A DNA stretch of 64,000 bases from Selenomonadaceae bacterium (GTDB lineage Bacteria > Bacillota > Negativicutes > Selenomonadales > Selenomonadaceae): NCBI GenBank assembly GCA_017549815.1, contig JAFYNH010000060.1, forward strand, positions 1-64,000. Direction: 5' to 3'. The notes under the pieces are model-generated. The model ran no database searches. It worked only from the letters and a program-made list of their open reading frames with translations, and had not been told where the DNA came from. Shown in pieces: positions 34,712-42,943 of the stretch. A program made the position numbers and the translations under genes. Positions within the stretch are counted from its first letter, which is position 1. Every line of letters begins with the position of its first letter.

Positions 34712-34793
34712 GATTAGGTGATAGGTAATAGGTTAAAGGTAATAGCAAAATCCCTGAATTCTACAACCTATAACCTATAATCTAAATCGTAGG
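34712..34793. repeat. hairpin repeat, GATAGGTAATAGG variant
   Basis: Left arm units (TTAGGTGATAGGTAATAGG) and a right arm of the complement (ACAACCTATAACCTATAATC) flank a short centre. The unit is a seven-base TAGGTGA/TAATAGG form, related in plan to the TAGGAAT arrays. It lies between def and the TtcA-like gene. Confidence 0.7.
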
Positions 34794-34797
34794 AGCA

Positions 34798-35580
34798 ATG
34801 AACATTTTTAATCTGCCGCAAGTCATTTTCAGTAAAATTTTCCGCGCAGTTGTCGAATTCGAGCTGATTGACGAGGGCGATAAAATTTTAATCGGCGTGT
34901 CGGGCGGCAAAGACAGTTTGCTTTTGGCTTACGCGCTTGAAACTTTGCGTCGACGTACTAAAAAAAATTTCTCGCTAGCCGCGCTGACTATTGATACCAA
35001 ATTCGGCGACGACTTCAAAGAAAATATTCCCCGCGTCAAAAATTTTTGTAATGAACTCGGCATTGAACATGAAGTTCGCGAACTTGACATTGCCGGATTG
35101 ATTCGCGAACAAAATAATAAAAGCCCGTGCTACACTTGCGCCTATTTTCGCCGAGCCGTCATGAATCGTCGCGCTAACGAAATCGGAGCTAATAAAGTTG
35201 CCTACGCCCATCATCTTGACGACGCAGTTGAGACTTTCTTTATGAGTTTGCTGTCAACGGGGCAACTGAATACTTTTCAGCCTAAAACTTTCCTCGACCG
35301 CACCAATATTACGGTGATTCGTCCGTTGGTTTATGTTCGCGAACGCGAGATTGAAAAATTCACACAAAAGAACGGCTTTGACGTTTTGAAATCGCCTTGT
35401 CCATTCGACGGCGCGACTAATCGTCAGCGAATTAAAAATCTTATCCGCGACCTTGAAAAAGATTTCCCCGACCTGTTTAGTCATTTGGCGTCGGCAATGC
35501 GTAAAGATTCAATCGGCGAACTTTGGGACGCGCCTAAAACTCGCGGGCAAATGCGCGATACATATTTTTCTTTCAAATAA
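34798..35580 (+). CDS. TtcA-like tRNA 2-thiolation PP-loop ATPase
   Basis: TtcA proteins activate a tRNA cytidine with ATP and insert sulfur using an iron-sulfur cluster. The 260-residue protein has the PP-loop ILIGVSGGKDSLLLAYAL (about 39-56), a central CYTCAYFRR with the CxxC cluster ligands, AYAHHLDDAVETFFM and a late SPCPFDGATNRQ with the third Cys. This matches TtcA rather than TilS or MnmA. The ATG sits directly after GTAGGAGCA. The modified position is inferred from the family. Confidence 0.9.
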   Translation: MNIFNLPQVIFSKIFRAVVEFELIDEGDKILIGVSGGKDSLLLAYALETLRRRTKKNFSLAALTIDTKFGDDFKENIPRVKNFCNELGIEHEVRELDIAGLIREQNNKSPCYTCAYFRRAVMNRRANEIGANKVAYAHHLDDAVETFFMSLLSTGQLNTFQPKTFLDRTNITVIRPLVYVREREIEKFTQKNGFDVLKSPCPFDGATNRQRIKNLIRDLEKDFPDLFSHLASAMRKDSIGELWDAPKTRGQMRDTYFSFK

Positions 35581-35621
35581 TGTGCTAAAATGGGCGTGAA
35601 AAATTTTTCGAGGTGATTTGT

Positions 35622-36302
35622 TTGAAGTATGAAATTTTATATCCCGAAGCGTTCCCCGTCGTCGATTGCTATTTGGAACGCGGCGAGAGTATCAAAGCCG
35701 AATCCGACGCGATGATTGCCATGTCGCCGACGATTGACGTTGAAGGCAAAATGGACGGCGGCATATTGGGCGGCTTGGCGCGGAAATTCCTTTCGGGCGA
35801 AAGCATGTTTTTCCAAGAACTGACTGCGCGGCGCGGTCCGGGTAAAGTTTTATTTGGGCACGCCTTACCGGGCGGCATTCTTGACGTTGAACTTGACGGC
35901 TCCTACGGCTTGACTATTCAGAAGGACGGTTTCCTTGCCGCCGAACAGAGCATTGACATTTCGACGAAGACGCAAAATCTTTCACGCGGACTTTTGAGCG
36001 GCGAAGGTTTTTTCGTACTTAATGCCAAAGGACGCGGCACACTTTTTGTTTCGAGCTACGGCGTCATTCACCCGATAAATCTTGAAAAGGGCGAGGAGAT
36101 TATCATTGACAACGGGCACCTTGTCGCTTGGCCCGACTATATGGACTATAAAATCGAAAAAGCGTCTGGCGGCTGGATTTCAAGTTTTACTTCGGGCGAA
36201 GGTCTTGTTTGCCGATTCAGAGGTCCCGGCGTTATTCTTATTCAAACGCGCAACCCTGATAGTTTCGAGGGATGGATTCGTTCAATAGTTCCTGCGCGAT
36301 AA
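35622..36302 (+). CDS. AIM24 / TIGR00266 family protein
   Basis: This 226-residue beta-rich protein belongs to the AIM24 family: MIAMSPTIDVEGKMDGGILGG, MFFQELTARRGPGKVLFG, SRGLLSGEGFFVLNAKGRG, AWPDYMDYKIEKASGG and the C-terminal GPGVILIQTRN. The fold is a double-stranded beta helix of unknown biochemical function. TTG 35622 follows GAGG by eight bases; a GTG at 35613 lies within the ribosome site. It is a single gene convergent with 36303-36962. Confidence 0.9.
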   Translation: MKYEILYPEAFPVVDCYLERGESIKAESDAMIAMSPTIDVEGKMDGGILGGLARKFLSGESMFFQELTARRGPGKVLFGHALPGGILDVELDGSYGLTIQKDGFLAAEQSIDISTKTQNLSRGLLSGEGFFVLNAKGRGTLFVSSYGVIHPINLEKGEEIIIDNGHLVAWPDYMDYKIEKASGGWISSFTSGEGLVCRFRGPGVILIQTRNPDSFEGWIRSIVPAR

Positions 36303-36962
36303 TTAAACGCGAACTTCAAAGTGCTTGCCCTTTTTATCGTCTTCCTTTTTATTGGCGAGCCGCGCAGGTTTATCTGCAGGCTTAGGCGGCGTCGGTTTAT
36401 TCGGCGTCGCTTTTACTTTGTCGTCTTCAAAGAGTTGCGACTTCGTGAGCGCGGGCTTATCCGTAAACAAAAAATTTTTTGCTATAAAGAACGTCGCGAC
36501 CGCCACAAAAATTATTGTGAATATCCAAAAGAAGCCGCCGTTACCTTCGTCGTGATTTATTCTCGGAGTTCGCGGCTGTTCAATCGAAGTCTGCGCGGGC
36601 GGTTCATAGTTAGAGCTTGATTCGCGAGCGTCCATTTCCCTAAATTCTCTTAAAACGTCTTGTCCCTTGTCGTAATCGGATTGAGTATCTTCGATTAAGG
36701 GCGCGTCGGGCGGAATAACGGTGACGGTCTGATTGGGCGGCGGATTTTGTTTATCGCCTCTGTCAACGGTTCGTTTAGTCAAAGCTCCCGACCCGTGTGC
36801 GACGGCATCTCTTGCCATATTTTCATAAACGTCCCCTGAATCCTTATCCCTAACTCCCGAATCCTTAATAAAAGGTTCCCTGTCAATACGTGGCGGAGTC
36901 GGTGGCGTCGGACGCATTGCAGGCGCGGGAGCCGTCGGCGGTTGCGGTGGTTCGAGATTCAT
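36303..36962 (-). CDS. proline-rich single-pass membrane protein, unknown function
   Basis: The protein (219 residues from ATG 36962) begins with a proline-rich stretch (LEPPQPPTAPAPAMRPTPPT), followed by a polar region. One transmembrane helix lies at about residues 143-162 (FFWIFTIIFVAVATFFIAKN), and a Pro/Lys-rich tail follows (KPTPPKPADKPARLANKKED). This resembles anchored adaptor or envelope-spanning proteins, but I recognise no family. An upstream frame from 37046 would add 28 hydrophobic/basic residues without a good ribosome site. It is convergent with the AIM24 gene and downstream of ddh on the same strand. Confidence 0.65.
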   Translation of the reverse strand: MNLEPPQPPTAPAPAMRPTPPTPPRIDREPFIKDSGVRDKDSGDVYENMARDAVAHGSGALTKRTVDRGDKQNPPPNQTVTVIPPDAPLIEDTQSDYDKGQDVLREFREMDARESSSNYEPPAQTSIEQPRTPRINHDEGNGGFFWIFTIIFVAVATFFIAKNFLFTDKPALTKSQLFEDDKVKATPNKPTPPKPADKPARLANKKEDDKKGKHFEVRV

Positions 36963-37021
36963 TAAATTAGCCCTTTCCTTGAAATAAATTATCGCGCAGA
37001 TTATAAAAAATTTTTTAGCGA

Positions 37022-37067
37022 AAAGCAAACGCCGCCTCGTCCCCATGAACGGAGGATTTGGCGGCGT
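37022..37067 (-). terminator. hairpin downstream of ddh
   Basis: ACGCCGCC (37029-37036) pairs perfectly with GGCGGCGT (37060-37067) around a 23-base loop. On the minus strand it follows the ddh stop and is succeeded by TTGCTTTTCGC, so the T tract is weak. It probably ends or processes the ddh transcript. Confidence 0.55.
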
Positions 37068-37094
37068 ATATTTTATTCGAGATTAAATTTTTGC

Positions 37095-38075
37095 TTAGAG
37101 AAGGTGAGCGCGAAGTTCTGCGCCGTCTTGAGCCGCAAGATAAGCGGGCGCAATGTCGAAGACTGTCTTGCAACCGTTATTGCCTTCCTGATTGAGACGA
37201 TAAGCGGCGCGAGCATAGGCAACGAGTACGCTGGTCGTGAATTCGGGGTTGGAATCGAGCTTAAGATTGAATTCGATAATGTGATTGTTTTCTTTCTGCA
37301 TACCGGTTTTGCCCGAACGAATTACAAAGCCGCCGTGAGCAAGTCCCGCGTGTTTGGTCAAAAGTTCTTCTTCGCTGATGAAGTTGACGATTGTATCATA
37401 ATCGGCAAAATAGTTCGGCATAGTCTTAATCGCGTTCTCGACTTCTGCGGCGTCTGCGCCTTCCTCAAGGACAACGTAGCATTCGCGCAAATGTTTTTGG
37501 CGAGTGGTGAGTTCGGGATTTTGTCCGCTACGAACAGCCTCAAGCGCGGAGTCAATCGGAACGGTGTATTGCTTAGCATTTTTAACGCCTTTAACACGGC
37601 GAATTGCGTCGGAGTGCCCTTGACTGACGCCTTTGCCCCAGAAAGTATAATCTTTGCCGTCGGGGAGAATAGCGTTGGCATAAGCGCGAATCAGCGAGAA
37701 CATACCGGGATCCCAGCCGACCGAAATAACTGCGACGTGTCCGGATTCTTTAGCCGCCTTGTCGACGTTAGCAAAGTGCTGGGGAATTTTAGCGTGAGTA
37801 TCAAAGCTGTCGACAACATTGAACATTTTGGCATATTCGGGCGTCTGAGTGGGAAGGTCAGTTGCACTGCCGCCGCAAAGAATCATAACGTCGATTTTGC
37901 CAACCCAATCTTTAGCGTCCGCGACGTTGAGAACGGGCACATTCGGGAGTTGAATTTTAACTTTCGACGGGTCGCGACGAGTGAAAACCGCCACGAGTTC
38001 CGTATCGGGATTGTCTTTAATGGCGCATTCGACGCCGCGTCCGAGGTTGCCGTAACCTACGATACCTATTTTCAT
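37095..38075 (-). CDS. ddh: meso-diaminopimelate D-dehydrogenase
   Basis: It catalyses reductive amination of tetrahydrodipicolinate to meso-diaminopimelate with NADPH and ammonia, a one-step branch of lysine and peptidoglycan precursor synthesis. The 326 residues include IGIVGYGNLGRGVE (NADPH-binding), VFTRRDPSKV, MILCGGSATDLPTQTPEYA, VVDSFDTHAKIPQHF, SVGWDPGMFSLIRAYANAIL, FWGKGVSQGHSDAIRRVKGV and HGGFVIRSG, which are diagnostic for Ddh. The ATG has AGGAGG. It is transcribed from the extended -10 promoter at 38120-38147, divergent from the HTH-like gene. Confidence 0.96.
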   Translation of the reverse strand: MKIGIVGYGNLGRGVECAIKDNPDTELVAVFTRRDPSKVKIQLPNVPVLNVADAKDWVGKIDVMILCGGSATDLPTQTPEYAKMFNVVDSFDTHAKIPQHFANVDKAAKESGHVAVISVGWDPGMFSLIRAYANAILPDGKDYTFWGKGVSQGHSDAIRRVKGVKNAKQYTVPIDSALEAVRSGQNPELTTRQKHLRECYVVLEEGADAAEVENAIKTMPNYFADYDTIVNFISEEELLTKHAGLAHGGFVIRSGKTGMQKENNHIIEFNLKLDSNPEFTTSVLVAYARAAYRLNQEGNNGCKTVFDIAPAYLAAQDGAELRAHLL

Positions 38076-38119
38076 GAGTTATTTCCTCCTGTGAATAACT
38101 GTTTTCAGTGACGTTGCGC

Positions 38120-38147
38120 ATTATAACATAAAAGTTAGTGATTGCAA
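38120..38147 (-). promoter_or_regulatory. ddh promoter, extended -10
   Basis: On the minus strand TATAAT (38120-38125) is preceded by TGT, forming an extended -10. TTGCAA (38142-38147) lies 16 bases upstream as -35. Because TTGCAA is self-complementary, the same six bases can serve the divergent promoter. Confidence 0.65.
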
Positions 38148-38170
38148 TATTTTCCTTTCATGAATACAAT
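38142..38170 (+). promoter_or_regulatory. divergent promoter sharing its -35 with ddh
   Basis: On the plus strand TTGCAA (38142-38147), 17 bases, then TACAAT (38165-38170) gives a plausible promoter for the gene at 38210. Both polymerases would contact the same -35 bases, so use of the two promoters should be mutually exclusive. Confidence 0.55.
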
Positions 38171-38209
38171 ATTATTCACGAGCAAATATTTTCTGTAGGG
38201 GGAATCATT

Positions 38210-38719
38210 TTGGAGTATGAAGAAATTATTCGGCGGGCTTACCTGCAAATTAAGCAGAAAATTCTTGAGCAAGTCAATTTATACGTTAAGAAAAGTTTTA
38301 TAGATTTAAGCGACGCGAAATTTTCAATAAGCGGTTTGTCGCCCAAAGAAAAAGCCGAACTCGAAGAGAGGTTGCGAAAAATTCAACAAACTTTTCCGCA
38401 ATATCTTTTGTCTTGCATTACCAAGCGCGGGTTAAGTGAGACTGAAATTTACAAAAAAGCACATCTTGACCGCAGAATTTTTTCCAAGCTCCGCAATGAG
38501 GAAAATTACATGCCGAGCGAGCGGACTCTTTGGGCAATTCTCCTTGCTATGGAATTGAATATCGACGAAGCCAAAGAAATTTTGAACGAAGGCGGCTTTG
38601 CTTTGTCTTACACAAACAAGGAAGACGTTATCATCAGATATTTTTTCGAGAAACGGATTTACGATATATTTTTAGTTAATGAAGTGCTAGATAATTACGG
38701 ATTCAAGCCACTGAATTAA
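38210..38719 (+). CDS. small protein with HTH-like C-terminal half
   Basis: From the TTG at 38210 (GGGGG upstream) this encodes 169 residues. The N-terminal half is helical (YEEIIRRAYLQIKQKILEQV). The second half (ITKRGLSETEIYKKAHLDRR, IFSKLRNEENYMPSERTLWA, ILLAMELNIDEAKEILNEGG) looks like a phage-repressor-type helix-turn-helix with the order: helix, turn at SETEIYKKA, recognition-like RRIFSKLR. Similar modules occur at the end of multi-domain Firmicutes proteins of unknown function. Because it is divergent from ddh with interlocked promoters it might regulate that gene; this is speculative. Confidence 0.65.
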   Translation: MEYEEIIRRAYLQIKQKILEQVNLYVKKSFIDLSDAKFSISGLSPKEKAELEERLRKIQQTFPQYLLSCITKRGLSETEIYKKAHLDRRIFSKLRNEENYMPSERTLWAILLAMELNIDEAKEILNEGGFALSYTNKEDVIIRYFFEKRIYDIFLVNEVLDNYGFKPLN

Positions 38720-38806
38720 AATGTCGCTTTAAAAGAGACCAATTCCCCTACGGGTTGTGATAGGTTAAACTAAAAAATTTTATCGACCCGAAAGGAGATT
38801 GTTCTC

Positions 38807-39361
38807 ATGAAAAAAGTTTTCGTCGCCGTCTTCTGCGCGATTATTTTATCGTCCTCGTTTTGTTATGCCGCCGAAAAGACAGGTATTCTAATCGTCGCAC
38901 CTACGCAATTCAAGACTCAAGATTTTTTAAAAATCGCGAATGAAACTTTCGGCAAGGATTATATCGTCTCTCAAAAAACTCAAGATGCTTGGGCTACTTA
39001 TTGTTGGGATAAAAATTTTGTAGACACCGACCCAACTATAAGCAAAGAAATTCTCGCGGATTTTGCGAAAACAACTTATTTCGATAAAATTATTTTCGTT
39101 ATGTTTAAAGACGTTGAATCAACTGTAGAGAATATGGGAGTGACTGTTATTTATGGCTTAATCCGAAAAAATGTTCGCCGTCGTACTTCTCTTCAAGCTC
39201 GCGTCGTTATAATGAATCAAGCAGGTGAAACTTTGCAAGTTTTTGAAGAATCTTATACGGATGCATCTATGGCGAGTGAACTTCGAGCAAATCGCGGTGC
39301 GTTCAAAGGTTTGTGCAAAAGCATAGCTGAAAGATTTAACACAAACAAATTAGAGAAATAA
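38807..39361 (+). CDS. secreted protein of unknown function
   Basis: The 184 residues open with a standard signal peptide (KKVFVAVFCAIILSSSFCYA, cleavage probably after CYA). The mature part is alpha/beta (GILIVAPTQFKTQDFLKIAN, TTYFDKIIFVMFKDV, RRTSLQARVVIMNQ, GETLQVFEESYTDASM), reminiscent of small periplasmic proteins of Negativicutes, but no named family is recognised. The ATG has AAAGGAG upstream. It is a single gene followed by a terminator. Confidence 0.75.
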   Translation: MKKVFVAVFCAIILSSSFCYAAEKTGILIVAPTQFKTQDFLKIANETFGKDYIVSQKTQDAWATYCWDKNFVDTDPTISKEILADFAKTTYFDKIIFVMFKDVESTVENMGVTVIYGLIRKNVRRRTSLQARVVIMNQAGETLQVFEESYTDASMASELRANRGAFKGLCKSIAERFNTNKLEK

Positions 39362-39376
39362 AATAAAAATTTTTTT

Positions 39377-39415
39377 AGGAGCTTGCCAAATAGGTTTAGC
39401 TCCTTTATTATTTTT
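39377..39415 (+). terminator. rho-independent terminator
   Basis: AGGAGC (39377-39382) pairs with GCTCCT (39399-39404) and is followed by TTATTATTTTT. A run of seven T precedes the stem. It ends the secreted-protein gene. Confidence 0.75.
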
Positions 39416-39455
39416 AAGCGCGGCTGCACGATAAATTTTTGAGAGGAGAATTTTC

Positions 39456-40664
39456 ATGGAAGAGATTAGGGGCAAGTACAACACGGCAATTTCTTTTGCT
39501 AAAGTTATCGAAGACGCGGCTCGCGAACAAATTCGGCGCATGTGCAACTACGAATTCACTAAGGACAGCAAAATCCGCATTATGCCAGACGTGCACGCGG
39601 GTAAAGGTTGCACAATCGGCACGACTATGACAGTTACCGATAAGGCGGTGCCTAATATCGTCGGCGTCGACATCGGCTGTGGCATGTACACCGTTAAGCT
39701 TGAAACCGATTCGCTTGACTTCGAGAAAATCGACGAGGCGGCGCATTATATTCCGTCTCGCAGAAATGTTTGGAACTCGCGGCAAGAACGATTTGACTTG
39801 ACGGAGCTAAATTGTTACCGTTCGTTAAAAGAGACGCGGCACATTGAAAAAAGTTTAGGCACTCTCGGCGGCGGCAATCACTTCATAGAAATCGACAAGG
39901 CGGCTGACGGAACTTTTTATCTGGTAATTCATACGGGCAGTAGGAATTTGGGTAAACAGGTTGCCGAAATTTATCAGCGGCTCGCAATCGACTTGGCAAA
40001 GGGTAAAGATAAATTTTTCGCGCAGAAAGAAGAGATTATCGCCGTTTATAAGTCGCTCGGTCGCAAGAAAGATATTCAGCCGAAACTTAAGGAATTGGAG
40101 AAAGAATATCGCGGTAAAAAGGCGTCAATGCCCGATGATTTATGCTATGTTTACGGCAAATATTTTCATCAGTATTTGCACGATATGGAGCTTTGTCAGA
40201 ATTTTGCGCGGCTCAATCGTGAACTTATCGCGAAAATTTTACTCGGCAAGGCGGGCATAATGGGCGGCGAGGCTTTCCATACCGTCCACAATTACATTGA
40301 CATTGGCGAATTGATTATTCGTAAGGGCGCGATTGCCGCTCACAAAGACGAAAAAGTTCTTATCCCGATAAACATGCGTGACGGCTCTGTTTTAGCGGTC
40401 GGCAAAGGAAATGATGATTGGAATTATTCAGCTCCACACGGCGCGGGGCGGCTTATGTCTCGTTCCGACGCTAAGGAAAAACTCAGCATGGACGATTATA
40501 AAAATTCTATGGCGGGCATTTACACGACTTCAATCAGCGAAGGCACGCTTGACGAAAGCCCGCAAGCTTACAAGTCGCTTGACGACATCATTGACGTTAT
40601 CGGCGACACGGTTGAGATTATCGAAGTTATGAAGCCCGTATACAACTTCAAGGCGGAGGGTTGA
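39456..40664 (+). CDS. rtcB: RtcB-family RNA ligase
   Basis: RtcB joins RNA 3'-phosphate or 2',3'-cyclic phosphate ends to 5'-OH ends using GTP and manganese. The 402 residues show KIRIMPDVHAGKGCTIGTTM, NIVGVDIGCGMYTVKL (metal Cys), LGGGNHFIEID, HTGSRNLGKQVAEIYQ, AHKDEKVLIPINMRDGSVLA and SAPHGAGRLMSRSDAKE (the guanylylated His region). It is shorter than E. coli RtcB and close to the shorter Firmicutes form. ATG with GAGAGGAG. No archease or RtcA gene is adjacent. It is followed three bases later by a gene of unknown function. Confidence 0.93.
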   Translation: MEEIRGKYNTAISFAKVIEDAAREQIRRMCNYEFTKDSKIRIMPDVHAGKGCTIGTTMTVTDKAVPNIVGVDIGCGMYTVKLETDSLDFEKIDEAAHYIPSRRNVWNSRQERFDLTELNCYRSLKETRHIEKSLGTLGGGNHFIEIDKAADGTFYLVIHTGSRNLGKQVAEIYQRLAIDLAKGKDKFFAQKEEIIAVYKSLGRKKDIQPKLKELEKEYRGKKASMPDDLCYVYGKYFHQYLHDMELCQNFARLNRELIAKILLGKAGIMGGEAFHTVHNYIDIGELIIRKGAIAAHKDEKVLIPINMRDGSVLAVGKGNDDWNYSAPHGAGRLMSRSDAKEKLSMDDYKNSMAGIYTTSISEGTLDESPQAYKSLDDIIDVIGDTVEIIEVMKPVYNFKAEG

Positions 40665-40667
40665 GCT

Positions 40668-41261
40668 GTGTTTGGCGGATTAAAGATTGAATATGGCGGC
40701 GTTGAATGCGGCTTTGTCATTTTGCGGATTAAGGAAGGGTTCAGCATTCACGAATTTATTTTTGATGAGATTATGAGCGACCCTTTTCCCGAACTTGTAA
40801 ATCTATATGTTCACGTTCAGCGGGGCGAAAATTATTCGGAAAATTTTTTTGATACTTACGACGAGAATATAACCGTTTTAAAAATATCTGCGCGGGTTCA
40901 AAAGGAAAGAGTTCTTGTAACTGTGGAGCTTGTAAAGAAGAAAATTATTCTCAAGGAAGTTTTTCAGCGCAAAGAATTTTTGGCTATGGTGAAGAAAATT
41001 TTTACTGGACTTTTGAGCGACAAATATTTTCCGTATTCGTACCCTTGCTTTTTGTACATAACCGAGACGCACGGAACGGAATTTTCGGAGGCGATAATGG
41101 ACAGCATAGCGAATTCGCGCAGTGATTGGACGACGGGTGACGTATTGAATTATGCGTTTGAGAGCGGGCGATTGAAACTTGAGCCGCGCTACGTAAAATA
41201 TCTTGAGCAATATAAGCGCATGTTGACGGATTTTGTTATTCCAGAAGATTGGTTTGAATGA
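40668..41261 (+). CDS. unknown protein downstream of rtcB
   Basis: The start is a GTG three bases after the rtcB stop, so the two are probably co-translated. The 197 residues are alpha/beta, with YGGVECGFVILRIKEGFSIH, ENITVLKISARVQKERVLVT and a C-terminal helical part (EPRYVKYLEQYKRMLTDFVI). No family is recognised. The maf gene begins 16 bases downstream. Confidence 0.7.
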   Translation: MFGGLKIEYGGVECGFVILRIKEGFSIHEFIFDEIMSDPFPELVNLYVHVQRGENYSENFFDTYDENITVLKISARVQKERVLVTVELVKKKIILKEVFQRKEFLAMVKKIFTGLLSDKYFPYSYPCFLYITETHGTEFSEAIMDSIANSRSDWTTGDVLNYAFESGRLKLEPRYVKYLEQYKRMLTDFVIPEDWFE

Positions 41262-41277
41262 AATTGGAGGCGGCATA

Positions 41278-41850
41278 ATGGTAATATTGGCATCTGGCTC
41301 ACCGCGCAGGCAAGAGCTACTTCGCAAGCTGTGTAAAAATTTTATCGTGGAAGTCAGCGACGCGCAGGAAGTTCAGCAAGCCGACAGTCCGAAAATTTTA
41401 GCAGTGGAAAATGCAAAGCTTAAAGCGAGTTCAATAGCCGCGAAGAATCCCGACGCGATTGTTATCGGCGCGGATACAATCGTCGTTTTGGACGGAGAAA
41501 TTTTCGGCAAGCCCGACGGTGTAGCTGGCGCGGAGAAAATGTTGGCGCGACTTTCGGGCAAAAAGCATGAAGTTATAACGGGTGTGGCAATCTGCGCGGG
41601 CGGCAAAATTTTTACCGATTATGAAGTCACGGAAGTATATTTTGGCGAGATGACGGCTGAAGAAATAAAAGAATACGTGGCGACGGGCGAGCCGCTTGAT
41701 AAATCGGGTTCATATGCACTGCAGGGCGGCGCGACAAAATTTATCGAAAAAATTTATGGCGATTGGTCAAATGTCGTCGGACTGCCCGTTTATCGTCTTA
41801 AGAAATTAGCGCAAGTAGCAGGCATAAATTTTGAGGAGGCAACTCAATGA
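41278..41850 (+). CDS. maf: Maf-family nucleoside triphosphate pyrophosphatase
   Basis: It hydrolyses non-canonical nucleoside triphosphates to monophosphates, acting as a house-cleaning enzyme. The 190-residue protein has LASGSPRRQELLRKL, the KAxS segment NAKLKASSIAA, VIGADTIVVLDGEIFGKP, SGKKHEVITGVAI and SGSYALQGGATKFIEKIYGD followed by NVVGLPVYRL. ATG 41278 has GGAGG seven bases upstream; an earlier frame start at 41233 lies within the previous gene. Its stop overlaps the upp start (ATGA). Confidence 0.94.
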   Translation: MVILASGSPRRQELLRKLCKNFIVEVSDAQEVQQADSPKILAVENAKLKASSIAAKNPDAIVIGADTIVVLDGEIFGKPDGVAGAEKMLARLSGKKHEVITGVAICAGGKIFTDYEVTEVYFGEMTAEEIKEYVATGEPLDKSGSYALQGGATKFIEKIYGDWSNVVGLPVYRLKKLAQVAGINFEEATQ

Positions 41851-42473
41851 TTCACGAAGTTAAAAATCCGATAATCAATCACAAACTCGCGCAGTTGCGG
41901 AATAAAAATACTGCGTCTAAAGATTTTCGCGAACTCGTCGAAGATATTTCTATGCTTTTGACTTATGAAGTCGCCAAAAATTTTGAAACGCAGACGATTG
42001 AAATTGAGACGCCAATAAAAAGTTGCAACGTCGAAGTTTTGAACGAAAATAATTTCGTCGTAGTGCCGATTCTCCGCGCAGGTTTGGCTATGGCGGGCGG
42101 CGTATTGAAAATGTTGCCCAATGCGTCAATCGGACACGTCGGACTTTATCGCGACGAAAAAACTTTCGAGCCTGTCGAATATTTCTTCAAAATGCCGCCT
42201 GACTTCGCCGAAAAAATTTTAATCGTCGTCGACCCGATGTTGGCTACGGGAGGAAGTGCCTCAGCCGCTTTGCAACTCCTTAAAAATCACGGCGCGAAGA
42301 AAATTTATTTTCTGTGTATCGTCTCTGCGCCGCGAGGCATTGAAAAACTTTCAGCCGACCACCCCGATATTCCGATTTATACGGCGTCGATTGACGAGGG
42401 CTTGAACAAAAATTGCTACATAGTGCCCGGACTCGGCGACGCGGGCGACAGGATTTTTGCGACTTTAAAGTAA
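41847..42473 (+). CDS. upp: uracil phosphoribosyltransferase
   Basis: It converts uracil and PRPP to UMP for pyrimidine salvage. Signatures in the 208 residues are VEVLNENNFVVVPILRAGLA, MLPNASIGHVGLYRDEKT, the PRPP loop ILIVVDPMLATGGSASAALQ and the C-terminal uracil site YIVPGLGDAGDRIFAT. The ATG overlaps the maf stop by four bases. A terminator follows directly. Confidence 0.96.
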   Translation: MIHEVKNPIINHKLAQLRNKNTASKDFRELVEDISMLLTYEVAKNFETQTIEIETPIKSCNVEVLNENNFVVVPILRAGLAMAGGVLKMLPNASIGHVGLYRDEKTFEPVEYFFKMPPDFAEKILIVVDPMLATGGSASAALQLLKNHGAKKIYFLCIVSAPRGIEKLSADHPDIPIYTASIDEGLNKNCYIVPGLGDAGDRIFATLK

Positions 42474-42479
42474 AAAATG

Positions 42480-42512
42480 AGCGGCGAGCTGTTAAAAGCC
42501 CGTCGCTTTTTT
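42480..42512 (+). terminator. rho-independent terminator after upp
   Basis: AGCGGCG pairs with CGTCGCT (one G-T pair) around a 14-base loop and is followed by six T. Confidence 0.8.
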
Positions 42513-42543
42513 ACTTCCGCTCAGGAAAATTTTTTCTAAACTA

Positions 42544-42572
42544 TTGACAGCCGTTTTTTTTTTTTTTATAGT
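42544..42572 (+). promoter_or_regulatory. promoter with T14 homopolymer spacer
   Basis: A perfect TTGACA (42544-42549) and TATAGT (42567-42572) are separated by exactly 17 bases, of which the last 13 are T; with the first base of the -10 the run is 14 T. Slippage of such a run changes the spacer length and therefore promoter strength, a known phase-variation arrangement in other bacteria. It drives the 57-residue gene at 42633. Confidence 0.75.
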
Positions 42573-42632
42573 GCTTGCGACGTTTTAAGAATTAATCATT
42601 AACAGTTTAGTTGTTTTTAGGAGGTTTTTCAT

Positions 42633-42806
42633 ATGAGTTCATATTATGTGACATGGAAAGTCAGAAGTAAGGATTCGTCAAGAGATGCTCAACATAGCTC
42701 GCACGTTACGGCGAATAGTGAGAGCGAAGCGATTGCAAAAGTAAAACAAAGTAATCCTTCAAATCGCGACAGAATGTATGATTTCAACGTCAGAAGAACT
42801 AGTTGA
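42633..42806 (+). CDS. 57-residue protein of unknown function
   Basis: A small open frame has a textbook TTTTAGGAGG ribosome site eight bases before ATG, its own strong promoter and a following hairpin, so I regard it as a real gene. The product begins SSYYVTWKVRSKDSSRDAQ and ends YDFNVRRTS. It is short, polar and has no signal or membrane segment; SESEAIAKVKQSNPSNRDR is probably a helix. The beta-alpha-beta look resembles small single-domain proteins of unknown function. Expression may be phase variable through the T14 promoter spacer. Confidence 0.7.
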   Translation: MSSYYVTWKVRSKDSSRDAQHSSHVTANSESEAIAKVKQSNPSNRDRMYDFNVRRTS

Positions 42807-42833
42807 TAACTAAAAAATCTTCTCGAAACTTAA

Positions 42834-42864
42834 AAAACCCTTCGACGGCGTGTCAGAGGGTTTT
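42834..42864 (+). terminator. hairpin after the 57-residue gene
   Basis: AAACCCT and AGGGTTT form the base of a stem with an inner GAC/GTC pair set and a small mismatch, followed by TTTTC. It lies about 30 bases after the stop. Confidence 0.6.
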
Positions 42865-42943
42865 CATAAACCAAAACAACGATTAACGACAAATTTTAAA
42901 ATAAAAAAAGCGGCGGATTCAATTGAATTCGTCGCTAATTTTT

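Noticed and set aside
37104-38111. 335-codon open frame on the plus strand opposite ddh
   Set aside because: It is antisense to a confidently identified ddh gene, has no ribosome site, and shows no recognisable protein motif; it arises because of the codon bias of ddh.
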